This document shows positions 1 through 10,000 of a stretch of 32,029 bases of DNA, in pieces. Source of the DNA: Myroides sp. NP-2 (lineage in GTDB: Bacteria; Bacteroidota; Bacteroidia; Flavobacteriales; Flavobacteriaceae); the NCBI RefSeq assembly GCF_014145665.1, contig NZ_JACHTD010000021.1, forward strand, positions 1 through 32,029, read 5' to 3'. The notes below the pieces were generated by a model. It had not been told where the DNA came from and ran no database searches. It saw nothing but the letters and a program-made list of their open reading frames with translations. Position numbers and translations under genes: made by a program. The number at the start of each line of letters is the position of its first letter. Positions within the stretch are counted from its first letter, which is position 1.

Positions 1-46
1 GCTGATCCCAAAATATATCTTGTTCTTTTTCACGATAAGCTAGGTT

Positions 47-1321
47 TTAATTCGTCTCTAAATGTAGGTAGCCCGATTTTTTAATCGTACGAGAGCCGTG
101 TTTGTCGCTCTTCTCATAGGTCAAAATATAATAGTAGGTCCCACTAGGTAATTGCTCCTTTTTATTTAGCGTTGTACGACCTTCGGAATAACCACGAAAT
201 ACATTGTCGGAACTGCCATAACCCGTAGTTTCAAATACTTTAACGCCCCAACGGTTGTAGATCTCTACGCGATTGTTTGGATAGCGGTGTAAGTTGTCGA
301 TCAGGAAAAAGTCGTTCTTCCCATCTCCATCAGGGGTAACTAAATTGTACACCACTAAATCTTTATCTGCCAGGCGGAGGTCTACCTTGGCCAAGGTGAA
401 ATAGCCATAGTCCGTTAAACGAGCGGGGGTAGTAATTTCTTTGGTATCAACTGATACGACACCGCCTTGGTCCACCCAACGTTCTTCTTTCTCATCCCAA
501 CGCACAATGTGGAGGTTCTCTTCAGGATTGTCTAAGAGGTCAGCCGTGGTGGTGCGCTCATCCCAACTCAAGGTCAACATAATAGCTCCACTGCTATTGG
601 TCGGTTTTTCTACCTTCCAATACTCCGTCGTATTCAGCTTGATAATGGAGGTACTCGTCTCGGCGTGACTCTTAAAAAATTGGTGATCCCAGGAGATATA
701 CTTACTTTGGTAGATATCTTTTTCATTGGGTGGAGATGAAATACGCGCTGGGCGATATACTCCTTTATCCCCAATGGGAAAGACAAAGGCATCTTTGCCG
801 ATTTTCTCTACATAGCCATCTGCATGACTCGTATCTGAAGGGTTTAGCGCCTTTGCTCCAGCGTGAAACGTCAACATACCCGCTAGGGAATCGACTTGTA
901 CTATACCGTCTTGAAAATCAACACTCCCTTTGATGTTCATCTCGTTTTTTAAATCAAAGCCCATCACTGGGGTTGGATTATTTAGGGTAACCCGATAAAA
1001 TTCAGAAGGTTGAGTACCAGAGATCAGCTGAGCACCGCCTTGACCCTCTTCGGAAGGCGTGAATACAGCATGCCCACTAGTGGATCCTGTACTGGGATAA
1101 TATAAATTATCGTTGTTGAAATTGCTGTAATAATAGGTGGAACCATCCGTTTGAACAACACCCGTTGGCGTATTGTCAAAGTCGTAAGTTGTACTAACCA
1201 CAGCCTCTTTGCCGATCGTTAGCGTACCTTGATTAACTAGGGCGTTTTGATAAGGAGCCTGCCCAAAAATGGGCAAAACTCCAACCAAAAAACACACAAA
1301 TACATGTATCCTTTTTTTCAT
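47..1321 (-). CDS. T9SS type B (gliding motility-associated C-terminal domain) surface protein
   Basis: A 424-residue exported protein. Residues 1-21 form a signal peptide (MKKRIHVFV then a hydrophobic core ending FGQA). The middle is a beta-rich, unrecognised domain. The last ~100 residues match the gliding-motility-associated C-terminal domain: LVTPDGDGKNDFF, then VEIYNRWGVKVFET and a closing GTYYYILTY strand with a basic tail. This domain directs export through the type IX secretion system and cell-surface attachment in Bacteroidota. Many proteins of this type have a PorP/SprF partner next door; none is visible here, although the downstream side is cut by the window edge. A degraded copy of its signal-peptide coding region lies about 600 bp upstream. 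Domain call firm, biological role unknown. Confidence 0.88.
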   Translation of the reverse strand: MKKRIHVFVCFLVGVLPIFGQAPYQNALVNQGTLTIGKEAVVSTTYDFDNTPTGVVQTDGSTYYYSNFNNDNLYYPSTGSTSGHAVFTPSEEGQGGAQLISGTQPSEFYRVTLNNPTPVMGFDLKNEMNIKGSVDFQDGIVQVDSLAGMLTFHAGAKALNPSDTSHADGYVEKIGKDAFVFPIGDKGVYRPARISSPPNEKDIYQSKYISWDHQFFKSHAETSTSIIKLNTTEYWKVEKPTNSSGAIMLTLSWDERTTTADLLDNPEENLHIVRWDEKEERWVDQGGVVSVDTKEITTPARLTDYGYFTLAKVDLRLADKDLVVYNLVTPDGDGKNDFFLIDNLHRYPNNRVEIYNRWGVKVFETTGYGSSDNVFRGYSEGRTTLNKKEQLPSGTYYYILTYEKSDKHGSRTIKKSGYLHLETN

Positions 1322-1861
1322 AACTTTATTTTTTATTTAGATTTTAGCGCTATTTGAGCAATTCCTTCTACATCACTTAACTAGTCTGAGTGAACGCTTG
1401 CCAATCCATGGATCATCATCTCTGCCTACGGGACAAATCTAAAGGACAAAAAAGTTAAAAAAAGAATCAAAAAGCAGGAAAAACAATCAAGAATGTAATT
1501 AAACATCTATTAACAATTAAAAAAAAGAGGATCTGTGATTTATTTTTAAAAAAATATATTCCAAAAAATTAAATAAATCAGTTCGTTTTAAAAATAAGTG
1601 AGTATATCACTTTATTTGTTCACATTTTTTACTTGTGTTTTAGATAAATAACACAACTACAAAAACGATGGTTAATTGGATTATCTTGCTATTTAACTTC
1701 CATAGGGTTTCAAAGGGCAGGTAAATACATAGATTTTTTGTTTATTTAGCTCGTTTAAGTTGTAAAAGAGCATATAAAAGCACAAGAAATGAGTATTGTA
1801 TGCGAAGGTTAAACGAAATAGATTTAGAAAATAACACGAGTACAGCACCCATATAAACTAA

Positions 1862-1930
1862 GAAGCTTGCCCAATTCCATGGGCAAGACTTCAATCAAAA
1901 AAACACAAATACTCGAATGTATTTCTCTTA
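1862..1930 (-). pseudogene. Decayed copy of a signal-peptide coding region
   Basis: On the plus strand, AGCTTGCCCAATTCCATGGG at 1862 onward aligns with AGCCTGCCCAAAAATGGGC at 1257 onward. The likeness continues through a shared CAA-CAAAAAA-CACAAATAC stretch. In the minus-strand frame it reads R-N-T-F-E-Y-L-C-F-F-D-stop-S-L-A-H-G-I-G-Q-A, against R-I-H-V-F-V-C-F-L-V-G-V-L-P-I-F-G-Q-A in the intact gene. It has an in-frame stop and no start codon. Similarity fades right after the signal peptide. Best explained as the remnant of a duplicated surface-protein gene. Confidence 0.55.
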
Positions 1931-2639
1931 TATATTGTATCAGCGACTCTAGTTAGTGCTGTTTTTATTGTGGTAATAAGCTAATGACAGCACAAAAAAC
2001 AACGCTGTACGAGAACTCATTTGCTCGCCTTATATAATTTATGCTTCTTCCTTCCTCTTCTTTTTAATTCTCCTTAGTTTGCTATTACCTTTCAGCTCTA
2101 CTAGTTCAGATCAGGTACAACTTACTCTTTTAAAGGAATGAGCGGAAGAACAACTGTATTTTGATAAGTCAAAGCTACTGGACTTAAAAGTTAATTACTG
2201 CATCAAAAAGCAATTAAAACACAGGAATAGGAAGGATGAAACGCAGTTTTAACGTTTTAAAACAAGACGATTATTTATTGAAAAATAAAGGACTGAGCGC
2301 TGCGATACCCTTATACAAATAAAAAAAATAACACCCTAACCTTAAGTCAGTTAGCCAAATCAATTCACGTCCAGTATTTTCCTATTATCACAAGGGCATC
2401 ACTTTTGTTTTACTCAACAGACAGGTGTATTTCTATTTTTCTTTTTTTCTTAGGACCAATCATATCCATACGCAGGGCAATGACACCTCATTTTGGGAAA
2501 TCGCTACAAAAATATCAAGAGTCTTTTTCGCTTGCTTTCGCTTCTCTGTGTACTATCTCTTTTTCCCTGCTAACGCATGTCCAATAGTCTTCCTTTCTCC
2601 TGGGACTAATACGGTTCTATCACACTAAAATTCTCCAAA

Positions 2640-2678
2640 AAAAAATAGATTCCTCAGCATAAAAGAATCTATTTTTTT
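2640..2678 (-). terminator. Hairpin terminator downstream of the membrane-linked AraC gene
   Basis: AAAAATAGATTC and GAATCTATTTTTTT form a 12-bp stem around a 12-base loop, with A and T runs on either side so it could work in both directions. It lies about 90 bp beyond the stop codon of the minus-strand AraC-type gene, the only nearby gene it could serve. Confidence 0.6.
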
Positions 2679-2766
2679 GACTAGTTTATATGAACACTTC
2701 TTCATGCAACTCACTTTTCTTGTAGTAGGCGCTTTTTGAAGGTAAATACCCTTTCCTATATGTTTC

Positions 2767-3864
2767 TTAATCATTCAAGAGTTCGGATGGAGGAAAACCA
2801 TAGAAATATACAAAGGCACGATAAAATGACAATCGAGTATTAAACCCGCAAACAACAGTTAATTCTTCGACAGTAATATCTTTTTCTTTCTCGCGAATAA
2901 CATTGATTGCATATTCTACTTTCAATCGATTGATGTATTGTTTAAAACTCGATGATTCTGATTTTTTAAAATAGTCGTGCAACTTATTCTTATCGATTTG
3001 CGTAAGTTCGGCTACTTTAAACAAGGTTAGGTTATTGTCGAGAAAAAGTCCAGTTTCAATAACTTTTGTAAAAAGTGCTTGTTTAACTAGCGTAGGATCC
3101 AAAAATGTTTCTTCGGGTCGAGCTCCTCCTTTTACTGTTTCCTTTTTCGCTCCTCTTTGAGCTTGTTCTGCGTTTCTTGTAATGGTTACATTTGTTCCCT
3201 GAAAATACTTCCATTTTAGCTTTTTTGAAGCTGTAGGTTGACTTTGTTTATTTTGCTGAACAAAATTTACTACTTCGTTACCACAGGCGTATATGCATAC
3301 ACCTAAACTAAATAGAGAAAAAATGAAATCGCTACAATTTAGCGCTTCACCGCCTTTGAGCAAGGCACTACTAAAGAAAAAGAGAGAGACAAACAACAGA
3401 ACAACATAAAACAAAATGGCTGCTGCTTGATTTTTGGTGTGCCCTTTGTCATTGATATAGTTCAAATAACCGTAGCTACCAAAGCCCAGGGTGATAAAAA
3501 TACTCAAGGCAAGCAGGGCCGCTTTAAACTGATTGACATTTTCAGGATAAAAATAGGAGCTATAGCCATAAGCAAGGAGTAGAACGAACAATAGGCCTGC
3601 AACAGCGACATAATACCTCCATGATCGTCTCTTTTCAACGGTCAACAACAAGAGAAAAGGACCACTCAAACAACTAAAAAGGATACCTAAAGCCAAGTCA
3701 GGAGTAAATTCAAACAGAGATGCCCCATAGACTAATAAGGATAAAAGCGCAAGAAAACTACTGATAACCAGAAGATTAATACTTAATATAGTTTTATTCT
3801 TTTGGAGAAAAAACATCAAAGTATGTCCCATAAAACCTAAAACAACAAAAAAAATCACGTTCAT
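2767..3864 (-). CDS. AraC-family transcription regulator with 7-helix membrane sensor
   Basis: A 365-residue protein. Residues 1 to about 200 contain seven hydrophobic helices with short loops, starting at the N-terminus (MNVIFFVVLGFMGHTLMFF) and ending near IFSLFSLGVCIYACG. A basic linker of about 50 residues follows. Residues ~255-365 form an AraC-type DNA-binding domain: first helix-turn-helix around LTLFKVAELTQIDKNKLHDYF, second around ITVEELTVVCGFNTRLSFYR, ending FYGFPPSELL. This layout is common in Flavobacteriia, where an intramembrane sensor is joined to a cytoplasmic AraC domain. The ligand and target genes are unknown. Its nearest neighbour on the same strand is an unrelated membrane protein about 200 bp upstream. 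Confidence 0.87.
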   Translation of the reverse strand: MNVIFFVVLGFMGHTLMFFLQKNKTILSINLLVISSFLALLSLLVYGASLFEFTPDLALGILFSCLSGPFLLLLTVEKRRSWRYYVAVAGLLFVLLLAYGYSSYFYPENVNQFKAALLALSIFITLGFGSYGYLNYINDKGHTKNQAAAILFYVVLLFVSLFFFSSALLKGGEALNCSDFIFSLFSLGVCIYACGNEVVNFVQQNKQSQPTASKKLKWKYFQGTNVTITRNAEQAQRGAKKETVKGGARPEETFLDPTLVKQALFTKVIETGLFLDNNLTLFKVAELTQIDKNKLHDYFKKSESSSFKQYINRLKVEYAINVIREKEKDITVEELTVVCGFNTRLSFYRAFVYFYGFPPSELLND

Positions 3865-4065
3865 AATTTAAAAAAGGATAAATCGTATTCTTTATAATTG
3901 CCATCCAATAAGCAAGACCAAATAGGGCTTTTACACCTATTTTTTGCTTTACAATAAGCGTATTATTATGATCATGGTCCTTTAGCCAGGTATCATAAAT
4001 ATTTTGACGTTTATATCACAAACATGCACTGTTTACAAAGGCAGTGAAAGGACCTCATTTATTTC

Positions 4066-4632
4066 CTACTCTTGCCCCCTTTGTACATTTTTATTTTTCA
4101 CCTGTTTGATACCCCATTGCAACAAAGTTAAAACAGAAATAAAAAGTAGTACGCATTTAATGCCAATATAAAAATGAGGAATATAATGTGCATAGCGATC
4201 CTCAAAAAAAGTAGCGGAAACCACCTCAGCATTAACGAGTAAAAAATAAAAGAAAAGAAAACAGTTAACAAAGTATATATACGCTTGAATCTCTTTGTTC
4301 ACAAAGCGAAAACGCTTAAAATAAAGCAAGAAAAACAAGGCGTACATGATGGCGTAAAAATTAAATAAAAACAGGATGATTCCCTTTTTTTCTTCAAACA
4401 GTACTTCAAAAAAAACAAGATTAAATCCGATGACAATTAATTTATAAATTTCGTTTTTCAATGCCTTATTCATCAATTTAGAGGCAAAAGCAATCAAAAT
4501 ACTATTGATAACTACAATAAAAATGGCAGAATTTACTGTAAGTATCAGCCATTGAAACAGAGTAAGACACAGTACAATCATCCCCATTTGAAGCATAAAA
4601 AAAGCGTATTCGCCTTTAGGCTCCTTTTTCAT
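4066..4632 (-). CDS. Small polytopic membrane protein of unknown function
   Basis: About 188 residues with roughly six hydrophobic helices (FFMLQMGMIVLCLTLFQWLI at the start; KCVLLFISVLTLLQWGI near the end) and a short basic cytoplasmic tail (KQVKNKNVQRG). The frame stays open 11 codons further upstream to 4665, but an AAAGGAGT ribosome-binding-like sequence lies 7 bases before the ATG at 4632, giving a protein starting MKKEPKGEYAF, so I prefer that start. No catalytic motif or recognised family. The downstream neighbour on the same strand is the membrane AraC regulator, with a ~200 bp gap and no sign of an operon. Confidence 0.65.
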   Translation of the reverse strand: MKKEPKGEYAFFMLQMGMIVLCLTLFQWLILTVNSAIFIVVINSILIAFASKLMNKALKNEIYKLIVIGFNLVFFEVLFEEKKGIILFLFNFYAIMYALFFLLYFKRFRFVNKEIQAYIYFVNCFLFFYFLLVNAEVVSATFFEDRYAHYIPHFYIGIKCVLLFISVLTLLQWGIKQVKNKNVQRGQE

Positions 4633-4665
4633 TGTCAATACTCCTTTAAATTCAATAGCTTCCAT

Positions 4666-5052
4666 ATTTTCTTTTCTCTAGTAGTAAATCAATCAATATA
4701 TTTCATAATTTTAGACCTATATACCAAAAAAAGTCACAAATTAATACCATTACCAATCAATGATTCATTGCTAAAAAACATTAACATAAAAATTAAAAAA
4801 TACAATTAATACAACCATTTATCATAAAAAAGATAATTACTATCATTTAAAAAACGAAACACAAGACATAATTAAACCAAACACATCCATTAATCAAAAT
4901 AAAAAAGTAAATAAAACAATTTCACCACAAAAAAAATTAACATAAAAAAATAAACCATACCGTTTTACTTTCTTGATTATTCAATACCAGGCTGTACAAA
5001 GGCTATACATGTTATACCTTTAGCTCCCCTTAATGAATAAAACAATCCTACG
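4666..5052. other. Gene-free AT-rich spacer with few G on the plus strand
   Basis: No coding region. From about 4740 to 4970 the plus strand is almost free of G (only a handful in ~230 bases) and consists mainly of A with C and T. It separates the divergent membrane-protein gene (minus) and Crp/Fnr gene (plus), so it should hold both promoters. I could not pick a convincing TAnnTTTG Bacteroidota -7 element for either. Confidence 0.5.
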
Positions 5053-5637
5053 ATGAACAACACGACGTTATTGATCCAGCATATCGAGCGATTTACGGGG
5101 CCTCTTCTTTCTGTGGAAGCTACGGCTATTGCTTCATTTTTTAAGATGAAGAGCCTCGCAAAAAAAGAAATTATACAACAAGCTGATGCTCCCTGTGATG
5201 TGATGTGTTTTGTTCTGAAAGGTTGTATGAGAAGCTACTACCTAAAGGAAAATGGCATCGAACAAACGGTGGATTTTGCCATTGAGAATTGGTGGATGAC
5301 GGACTTCTTAGCTTTTGAACAACAAGCATCGAGTAGTTTCTCTCTACAAGCTGTAGAGCGAACTGAAATTTTTTATCTTTCAAGTCGAGAATACACCTCT
5401 TTATTGCGCGCACATCCAATCATGGAAAAATACTTTCGCTCTGTTTTCCAAAAGGCGTTTGGCGCGGCACAACACCGCCTAAAATTCTTATATGCCTTTA
5501 GTCGAGAAGAATTGTACTTCCACTTTGAAGAGCAATTTCCCGCTTTTGTACAGCGTATTCCGCAATATCTCTTAGCCTCCTATTTGGGATTCAGCCCTGA
5601 GTATTTGAGTGAAATTCGAAAGAAGCGCTTTTCTTAA
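5053..5637 (+). CDS. Crp/Fnr-family transcription regulator
   Basis: A 194-residue protein. Residues ~15-130 form a cyclic-nucleotide-binding-like beta roll (FFKMKSLAKKEIIQQADAPC, VLKGCMRSYYLKENGIEQTVDF, WWMTDFLAFEQQASSSFSLQ), of the Bacteroidota type without the full cAMP phosphate-binding cassette. A long helix and a C-terminal winged helix-turn-helix follow (IPQYLLASYLGFSPEYLSEI, then RKK). The length is usual for these small regulators. The AhpD-like gene begins 63 bp downstream on the same strand, and the pair shares a terminator after the second gene, so this protein may control that gene. The signal it senses is not evident. Confidence 0.88.
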   Translation: MNNTTLLIQHIERFTGPLLSVEATAIASFFKMKSLAKKEIIQQADAPCDVMCFVLKGCMRSYYLKENGIEQTVDFAIENWWMTDFLAFEQQASSSFSLQAVERTEIFYLSSREYTSLLRAHPIMEKYFRSVFQKAFGAAQHRLKFLYAFSREELYFHFEEQFPAFVQRIPQYLLASYLGFSPEYLSEIRKKRFS

Positions 5638-5700
5638 ACCAGTTGAAGTTTTCTCGTTGCTGTAGGTTGTAGTTTTGAGGGAAATAAAAACAAGGAAAAT

Positions 5701-6138
5701 ATGTCAAACAGAAAATCAATCTACAGCGTAGCGCCTAAGGCTTATGAAGGCATGCTCATGCTAGAGAAGTACCTCAACGAATCAAACCTCAGTGCCACCC
5801 ACAAAGAATTAATAAAAATACGAGCTTCCCAATTGAATGGCTGTGGGTATTGTTTGGATATGCACTGCAAAGATGCGTTGAAATATGGCGAGTCTGTACA
5901 GCGTTTACTGGTCTTGGCTGCTTGGAGGGAAACTACCCTATTTACAGCTGAGGAACAAGTTATTCTGGCCATGACGGAAGCAATCACTTTACTGCACACA
6001 GGCGGAATAAGCGACGAGCTTTATGCTCAAGCCGAACAGCTATTTGATGCAGCGTATTTGGCTCAATTGATCATGTGTATGGTCACTATTAATGCATGGA
6101 ATAGAATTGGTGTAGCCACCCATTTAAAGGCAAAATAG
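5701..6138 (+). CDS. Carboxymuconolactone decarboxylase / AhpD-like family protein
   Basis: A 145-residue all-helical protein of the CMD/AhpD family. The redox motif GCGYCLDMHCKDAL supplies Cys48 and Cys51 (CxxC) with His55, as in alkylhydroperoxidase D-like proteins, where the cysteine pair reduces peroxide or a disulfide partner. The C-terminal half (AWRETTLFTAEEQVILAMTE, MCMVTINAWNRIGVATH) is the standard helical core of this family. It sits directly behind the Crp/Fnr gene and is followed by a strong terminator. A thiol-dependent peroxidase role is likely; the physiological substrate and electron donor are unknown. Confidence 0.88.
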   Translation: MSNRKSIYSVAPKAYEGMLMLEKYLNESNLSATHKELIKIRASQLNGCGYCLDMHCKDALKYGESVQRLLVLAAWRETTLFTAEEQVILAMTEAITLLHTGGISDELYAQAEQLFDAAYLAQLIMCMVTINAWNRIGVATHLKAK

Positions 6139-6145
6139 GTCAAAC

Positions 6146-6180
6146 AAAAAATGCTTGAGCCTCTGCTCAAGCATTTTTTT
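6146..6180. terminator. Bidirectional hairpin terminator
   Basis: GCTTGAGC-CTCT-GCTCAAGC forms a perfect 8-bp stem, extended by AAAAAAT on the left and ATTTTTTT on the right. It lies 8 bases after the stop of the CMD/AhpD gene (plus) and 28 bases beyond the stop of the outer-membrane protein gene (minus), so it can end both convergent transcripts. Confidence 0.88.
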
Positions 6181-6207
6181 ATGAAATAGGTTCTGTCTGA
6201 TGTAGTA

Positions 6208-7032
6208 CTACAACCCGAAGCTATAGGTCACTTTTAAACCGACATTGAACATGCGCAATTTATACTTATCGCTTTCTCCTTGTAATACACTGTTAATTTT
6301 CTCGCCATTATCATAGCTCATTAATCCCGTGTTTTCCTGACCAGAAGAAGCTAAGTCATAATCGCCATAAATCCCGAAGTACAAAGATTGATCGTCTGAA
6401 AGTGTGTATTTCACACCTACTTCTCCGAGGATAAAAAAGCCGTTGTTCAACTTTATTTTATCTTCTTCTTTTTTGTCTCCTAACTTACCGAAACCAGCCC
6501 AAATGGGATTAAACAATTCGGCATCCCATTGTGCGTAATACCCACTAGTTTCAATAGCCTCTAGCGATCGTTTGGACGTGGCCTTGAAGAACAATTGATA
6601 CTTTAGTCCTACAGCAGCATATAAACGCAGGTTCTCACTGCCTAGACTAGGTCCTTCATACTGCAATTTGAAGGGAATTGCCAAGTAATTCCCCTTGATA
6701 TCCTCAGTGAATTTCGCTAGTTTATAGCGATATTCAAAAAGATCTCCTTGCGAATCAATCGCTGCATGGGTTCCATGATAGTTATTTATTTTCTTTGTTA
6801 CACTATAAGCGCCAAATTCCATTCCCGCACCTAAACTCAAATTTTCTTTGAGGGGATGCATATACAGGGCAGAGAATCCAAAGTTATGTCCATCTGATAG
6901 TTTTGAACTGGGCTTTTTCATTCCTGTTACACCTCCTGAGATAGAAAATGCGACTTCTTGTCCACTGACGTTGGTTGTACTCAATCCCAAGAACATACAA
7001 ACCGCCAATCCCGTTATTTTTATTGTTTTCAT
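6208..7032 (-). CDS. Outer-membrane beta-barrel protein
   Basis: A 274-residue protein. Residues 1-24 form a signal peptide (MKTIKITGLAVCMFLGLSTT, with cleavage near VSGQ). The rest alternates polar and hydrophobic residues in strands typical of a small outer-membrane barrel (VAFSISGGVTG, LSLGAGMEFGAYSV, LRLYAAVGLKYQLFF, FFILGEVGVKYTL) and ends FNVGLKVTYSFGL. It starts one base after the stop of the 1871-residue surface-protein gene, so the two are very probably co-transcribed and translationally coupled. It may anchor or help export the large protein, as PorP/SprF barrels do for their partners, but I see no clear PorP/SprF signature. Confidence 0.8.
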   Translation of the reverse strand: MKTIKITGLAVCMFLGLSTTNVSGQEVAFSISGGVTGMKKPSSKLSDGHNFGFSALYMHPLKENLSLGAGMEFGAYSVTKKINNYHGTHAAIDSQGDLFEYRYKLAKFTEDIKGNYLAIPFKLQYEGPSLGSENLRLYAAVGLKYQLFFKATSKRSLEAIETSGYYAQWDAELFNPIWAGFGKLGDKKEEDKIKLNNGFFILGEVGVKYTLSDDQSLYFGIYGDYDLASSGQENTGLMSYDNGEKINSVLQGESDKYKLRMFNVGLKVTYSFGL

Positions 7033-7033
7033 C

Positions 7034-10000
7034 TTATTTCTTTACTACAAATTTGATTGACTCTTTTTGACCGTTTAATTCGAAAACAGCCACATACATT
7101 CCACTCGGCAAGTTTTGCGGTAAGCTAATCTCAGTCAATTCTCCTTCCATTGCTACCGAGTGCAACAACTGTCCGCCAAGGCTGTAAATTTTAACTGGAA
7201 TCCCCGCTAAATTGGCATTGATTCCCTTGACAACCAACGTTACTTTTTGCCCTAATACCACAGGATTTGGATACAGCTGAATCTCTTTATTTTGCCCATT
7301 TACCTCTTCCATAGGGCAAACGTGAATGTTCTCTCCATCTTTGGTCGTTACAATAGCGTGATATACATCGTTGTAATCAAGTAATCCTGTTTTTCCGACA
7401 GAATACACTTGCTCTTCCGAAACTAATGTTCCATTTTTAAACCATTGGAATCCTGAGAAGTGATAGCCTCCATTGGTTTGTGGATTATTGTTAATCAATA
7501 GGGAGTTATTGAATTTATTCACGGCAATATCCTTAAATGCGAATGCCTTTTCTACGATTAGGGTGTAGTGCTCAATTACTTTTCCATTTTGAGAGGTAAT
7601 TGTTATTGTTTGTTTGTAAATACCCGGTTTAGGCACTGCAATAACAAATTGGTTACTCGGTTGTACTTGAGCTCCTTCATCTACAACAACGTTGATTTGA
7701 ACGGTTTCACTACTATCATCACAAGAGATCAAATGATAAATTTCCTTTTGTGGTTTATCGTAGTATTCCTCTCCAATCCATAGTTCGTGAATAGTTGCAT
7801 CGTTGTTTACAATGCGCAACACAAGGCGAACTGCTGTAGCTGCATGATGGTTTGCATCACCGGCTTGGGAAACAGTAATGGTTATTTCCCCTACTTTTTT
7901 AAGTGTTACCCAACCTGATTCACTTACTTCTGCTGCAGGTTTACTTCCTGTATATTCATAAGTGTATTGTAAAGGTAAGGTTGACGTACTACGCGCCTGT
8001 AGTTGGAAATCGTCTGTCTCTGATAAGATCAGCGTTTGTATCTCGTCCAAGGTAATTACTTGGGGTGCTTTTTCAATAGTTAAAAGAGCCTTTAGCTGCT
8101 GACTTACATAGTTAGTTCCGCCTTGAATCTTCGCTTCAACTTCATAGCGACCTACGGCTGTTTTACCATTATTGATGTGCTCAACAGTTACTCCCTGAGG
8201 AATAGTTCCAGATACGTATATGGATTTTGGCGTTCCATCATACACAAAAGTGCGATCTTCAAAAAGAATTCCTACTAGGGTTGCTTTGGTAATAGTTAAA
8301 TTGGCAGTAAGCTCTAAGTTTCCATAGCGTTCTCCACCTACAATTGTAGCAATTACCTGGTATACCCCTGCGTTTATCTTTCCGTTATTCGTATAGGTAA
8401 CGGTTACTCCTTCTGGCAATTCACCTGAAATGGCTAGGGTATGTTCCGTTCCATCGTATACAAAAGTTTGATTTTCAAAAGTTAAACCAGACAATTGATG
8501 ACGGATGATTAGGCGTGCCTCTAATTCGCGATCCTCGTAATTTACACCACCTGATACACTCGCTTTTACGAGGTAACTTCCGACTTCAACTTGTTCATTC
8601 CCTTCGTAAGTAACCGTTACGCCTTCAGGTAGGTTTTGTGTAATATAGATCGATTTTGGCGTTCCATCATAGATAAACGATCCACTGTCAAACACTAGAT
8701 TGTTTAATCTCGCTTTCGCAATTTCTAAGGTTCCTGCCTGGTATTGAATGTCATAGTTATGGGATTCGTATCCGCTTATTTCAATCGGATAGGTTCCTAC
8801 CTGTGTAGCTTCTAGGGCTGCACCCGCATAATGAGGTTCACCTGTTAAAACAGCAGCAGTTTCTCCGTATACCAATCCGGTATAACTCACTGCCCATCTG
8901 GTGTGAACTGCAGCATCATACACTTTTGTTTGATCTGTTGCAATTACTGTTAACGGTGCTTTTGCCACCTGTAAATTAAAGCGAACTGCTGTTGCTGGTA
9001 AGTATTCCTCATTTCCTTCTTGACTGATGACTACTTCCGTTTCTCCTGCTCCTTTAATAACAAGTAAACCATTTTCAACTACTGCTACGGCCGCATCAGA
9101 AACGGCATAAGTCAACGGCAAGTTACTTGTTGTTTCTCCTACACCAAATGGAGCATCTCCATAAACCTTACTTACATCTGCAGCAGTAATAATTTGTTCT
9201 TTTAATTTAATGGTTTCGAATGTTATCTTTTCCCAAGTATCACATCCTGACACGCGAACGTACACATCATATGTTGTTTCGGCTGTTAAACCTTCAATCA
9301 ATTGATTGTACCCCACTAGATCGATTGAAGTACCCGATCCACGTTCAAATCCTGCTGGACCATATTCTATTTCGAATGCCGTCGCATTAGATGCAAGGGT
9401 CAAGGTTGCTTGTTCTTCTCCAATCTGATCTATACTCAAGGTTATTGGAGGGCAACGCAAAGCTTCAATATTGATTGTAACAGTAATTTCTCCATACGTT
9501 GTTCCATCTTGAACAGCAGTTGCTCTTACTTTTACTTCTCCATTTCCAATGGCTGTCAGTACGCCATTTTGATCGATGCTACCAAGTGTTTCTCCTTCCG
9601 TCATCGACCAAGTCACTGCTTGATTTGTTCCGGCTGGCAACACCTGAGCCACTAATTGAAGTGTACCATTTTCAGCTGTTATTTCAGCTGGAACACTATT
9701 TGCTGTAGTTACTTCTACACCCGTTACAGGAATTCCAGTTGTTATATTGAGGGTATAATCTTCTACTTGTCCTAAGTAATATCCTACAGGACATGGCACA
9801 TTCTCTAATACTCCAAGTGAGCTTGTTGGGTTGTGATACATACTGACAATGCGCATTCTGGTTTGACCAATCAACGCATCAGCAGGAACTGCAATGGTAG
9901 CTGTAAGTTCGCCAATTCCATTACCTACATTTTGCAAGAAGCCTAACTCTATGCTTTCTGCTTCAGAAAACTGAAAATCATGGTTAAAATCAATATATGC

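Larger units (their letters stand above)
1322..2766. other. 1.4 kb gene-free stretch with a gene remnant and a terminator
   Basis: No convincing coding sequence on either strand. The short open frames near 2400-2630 have no start context, family resemblance or gene-like composition. The stretch is AT-rich, with many runs of A. It contains the decayed signal-peptide copy at 1862-1930 and the hairpin terminator at 2640-2678, annotated separately. Most of it may be the eroded body of a former surface-protein gene, but I cannot show this beyond the remnant. Confidence 0.6.

Noticed and set aside
2405..2628. Overlapping plus-strand frames of 60-67 codons
   Set aside because: They overlap one another in different frames, lack a start context, and code for low-complexity hydrophobic strings. 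They lie in the gene-free 1.4 kb stretch.
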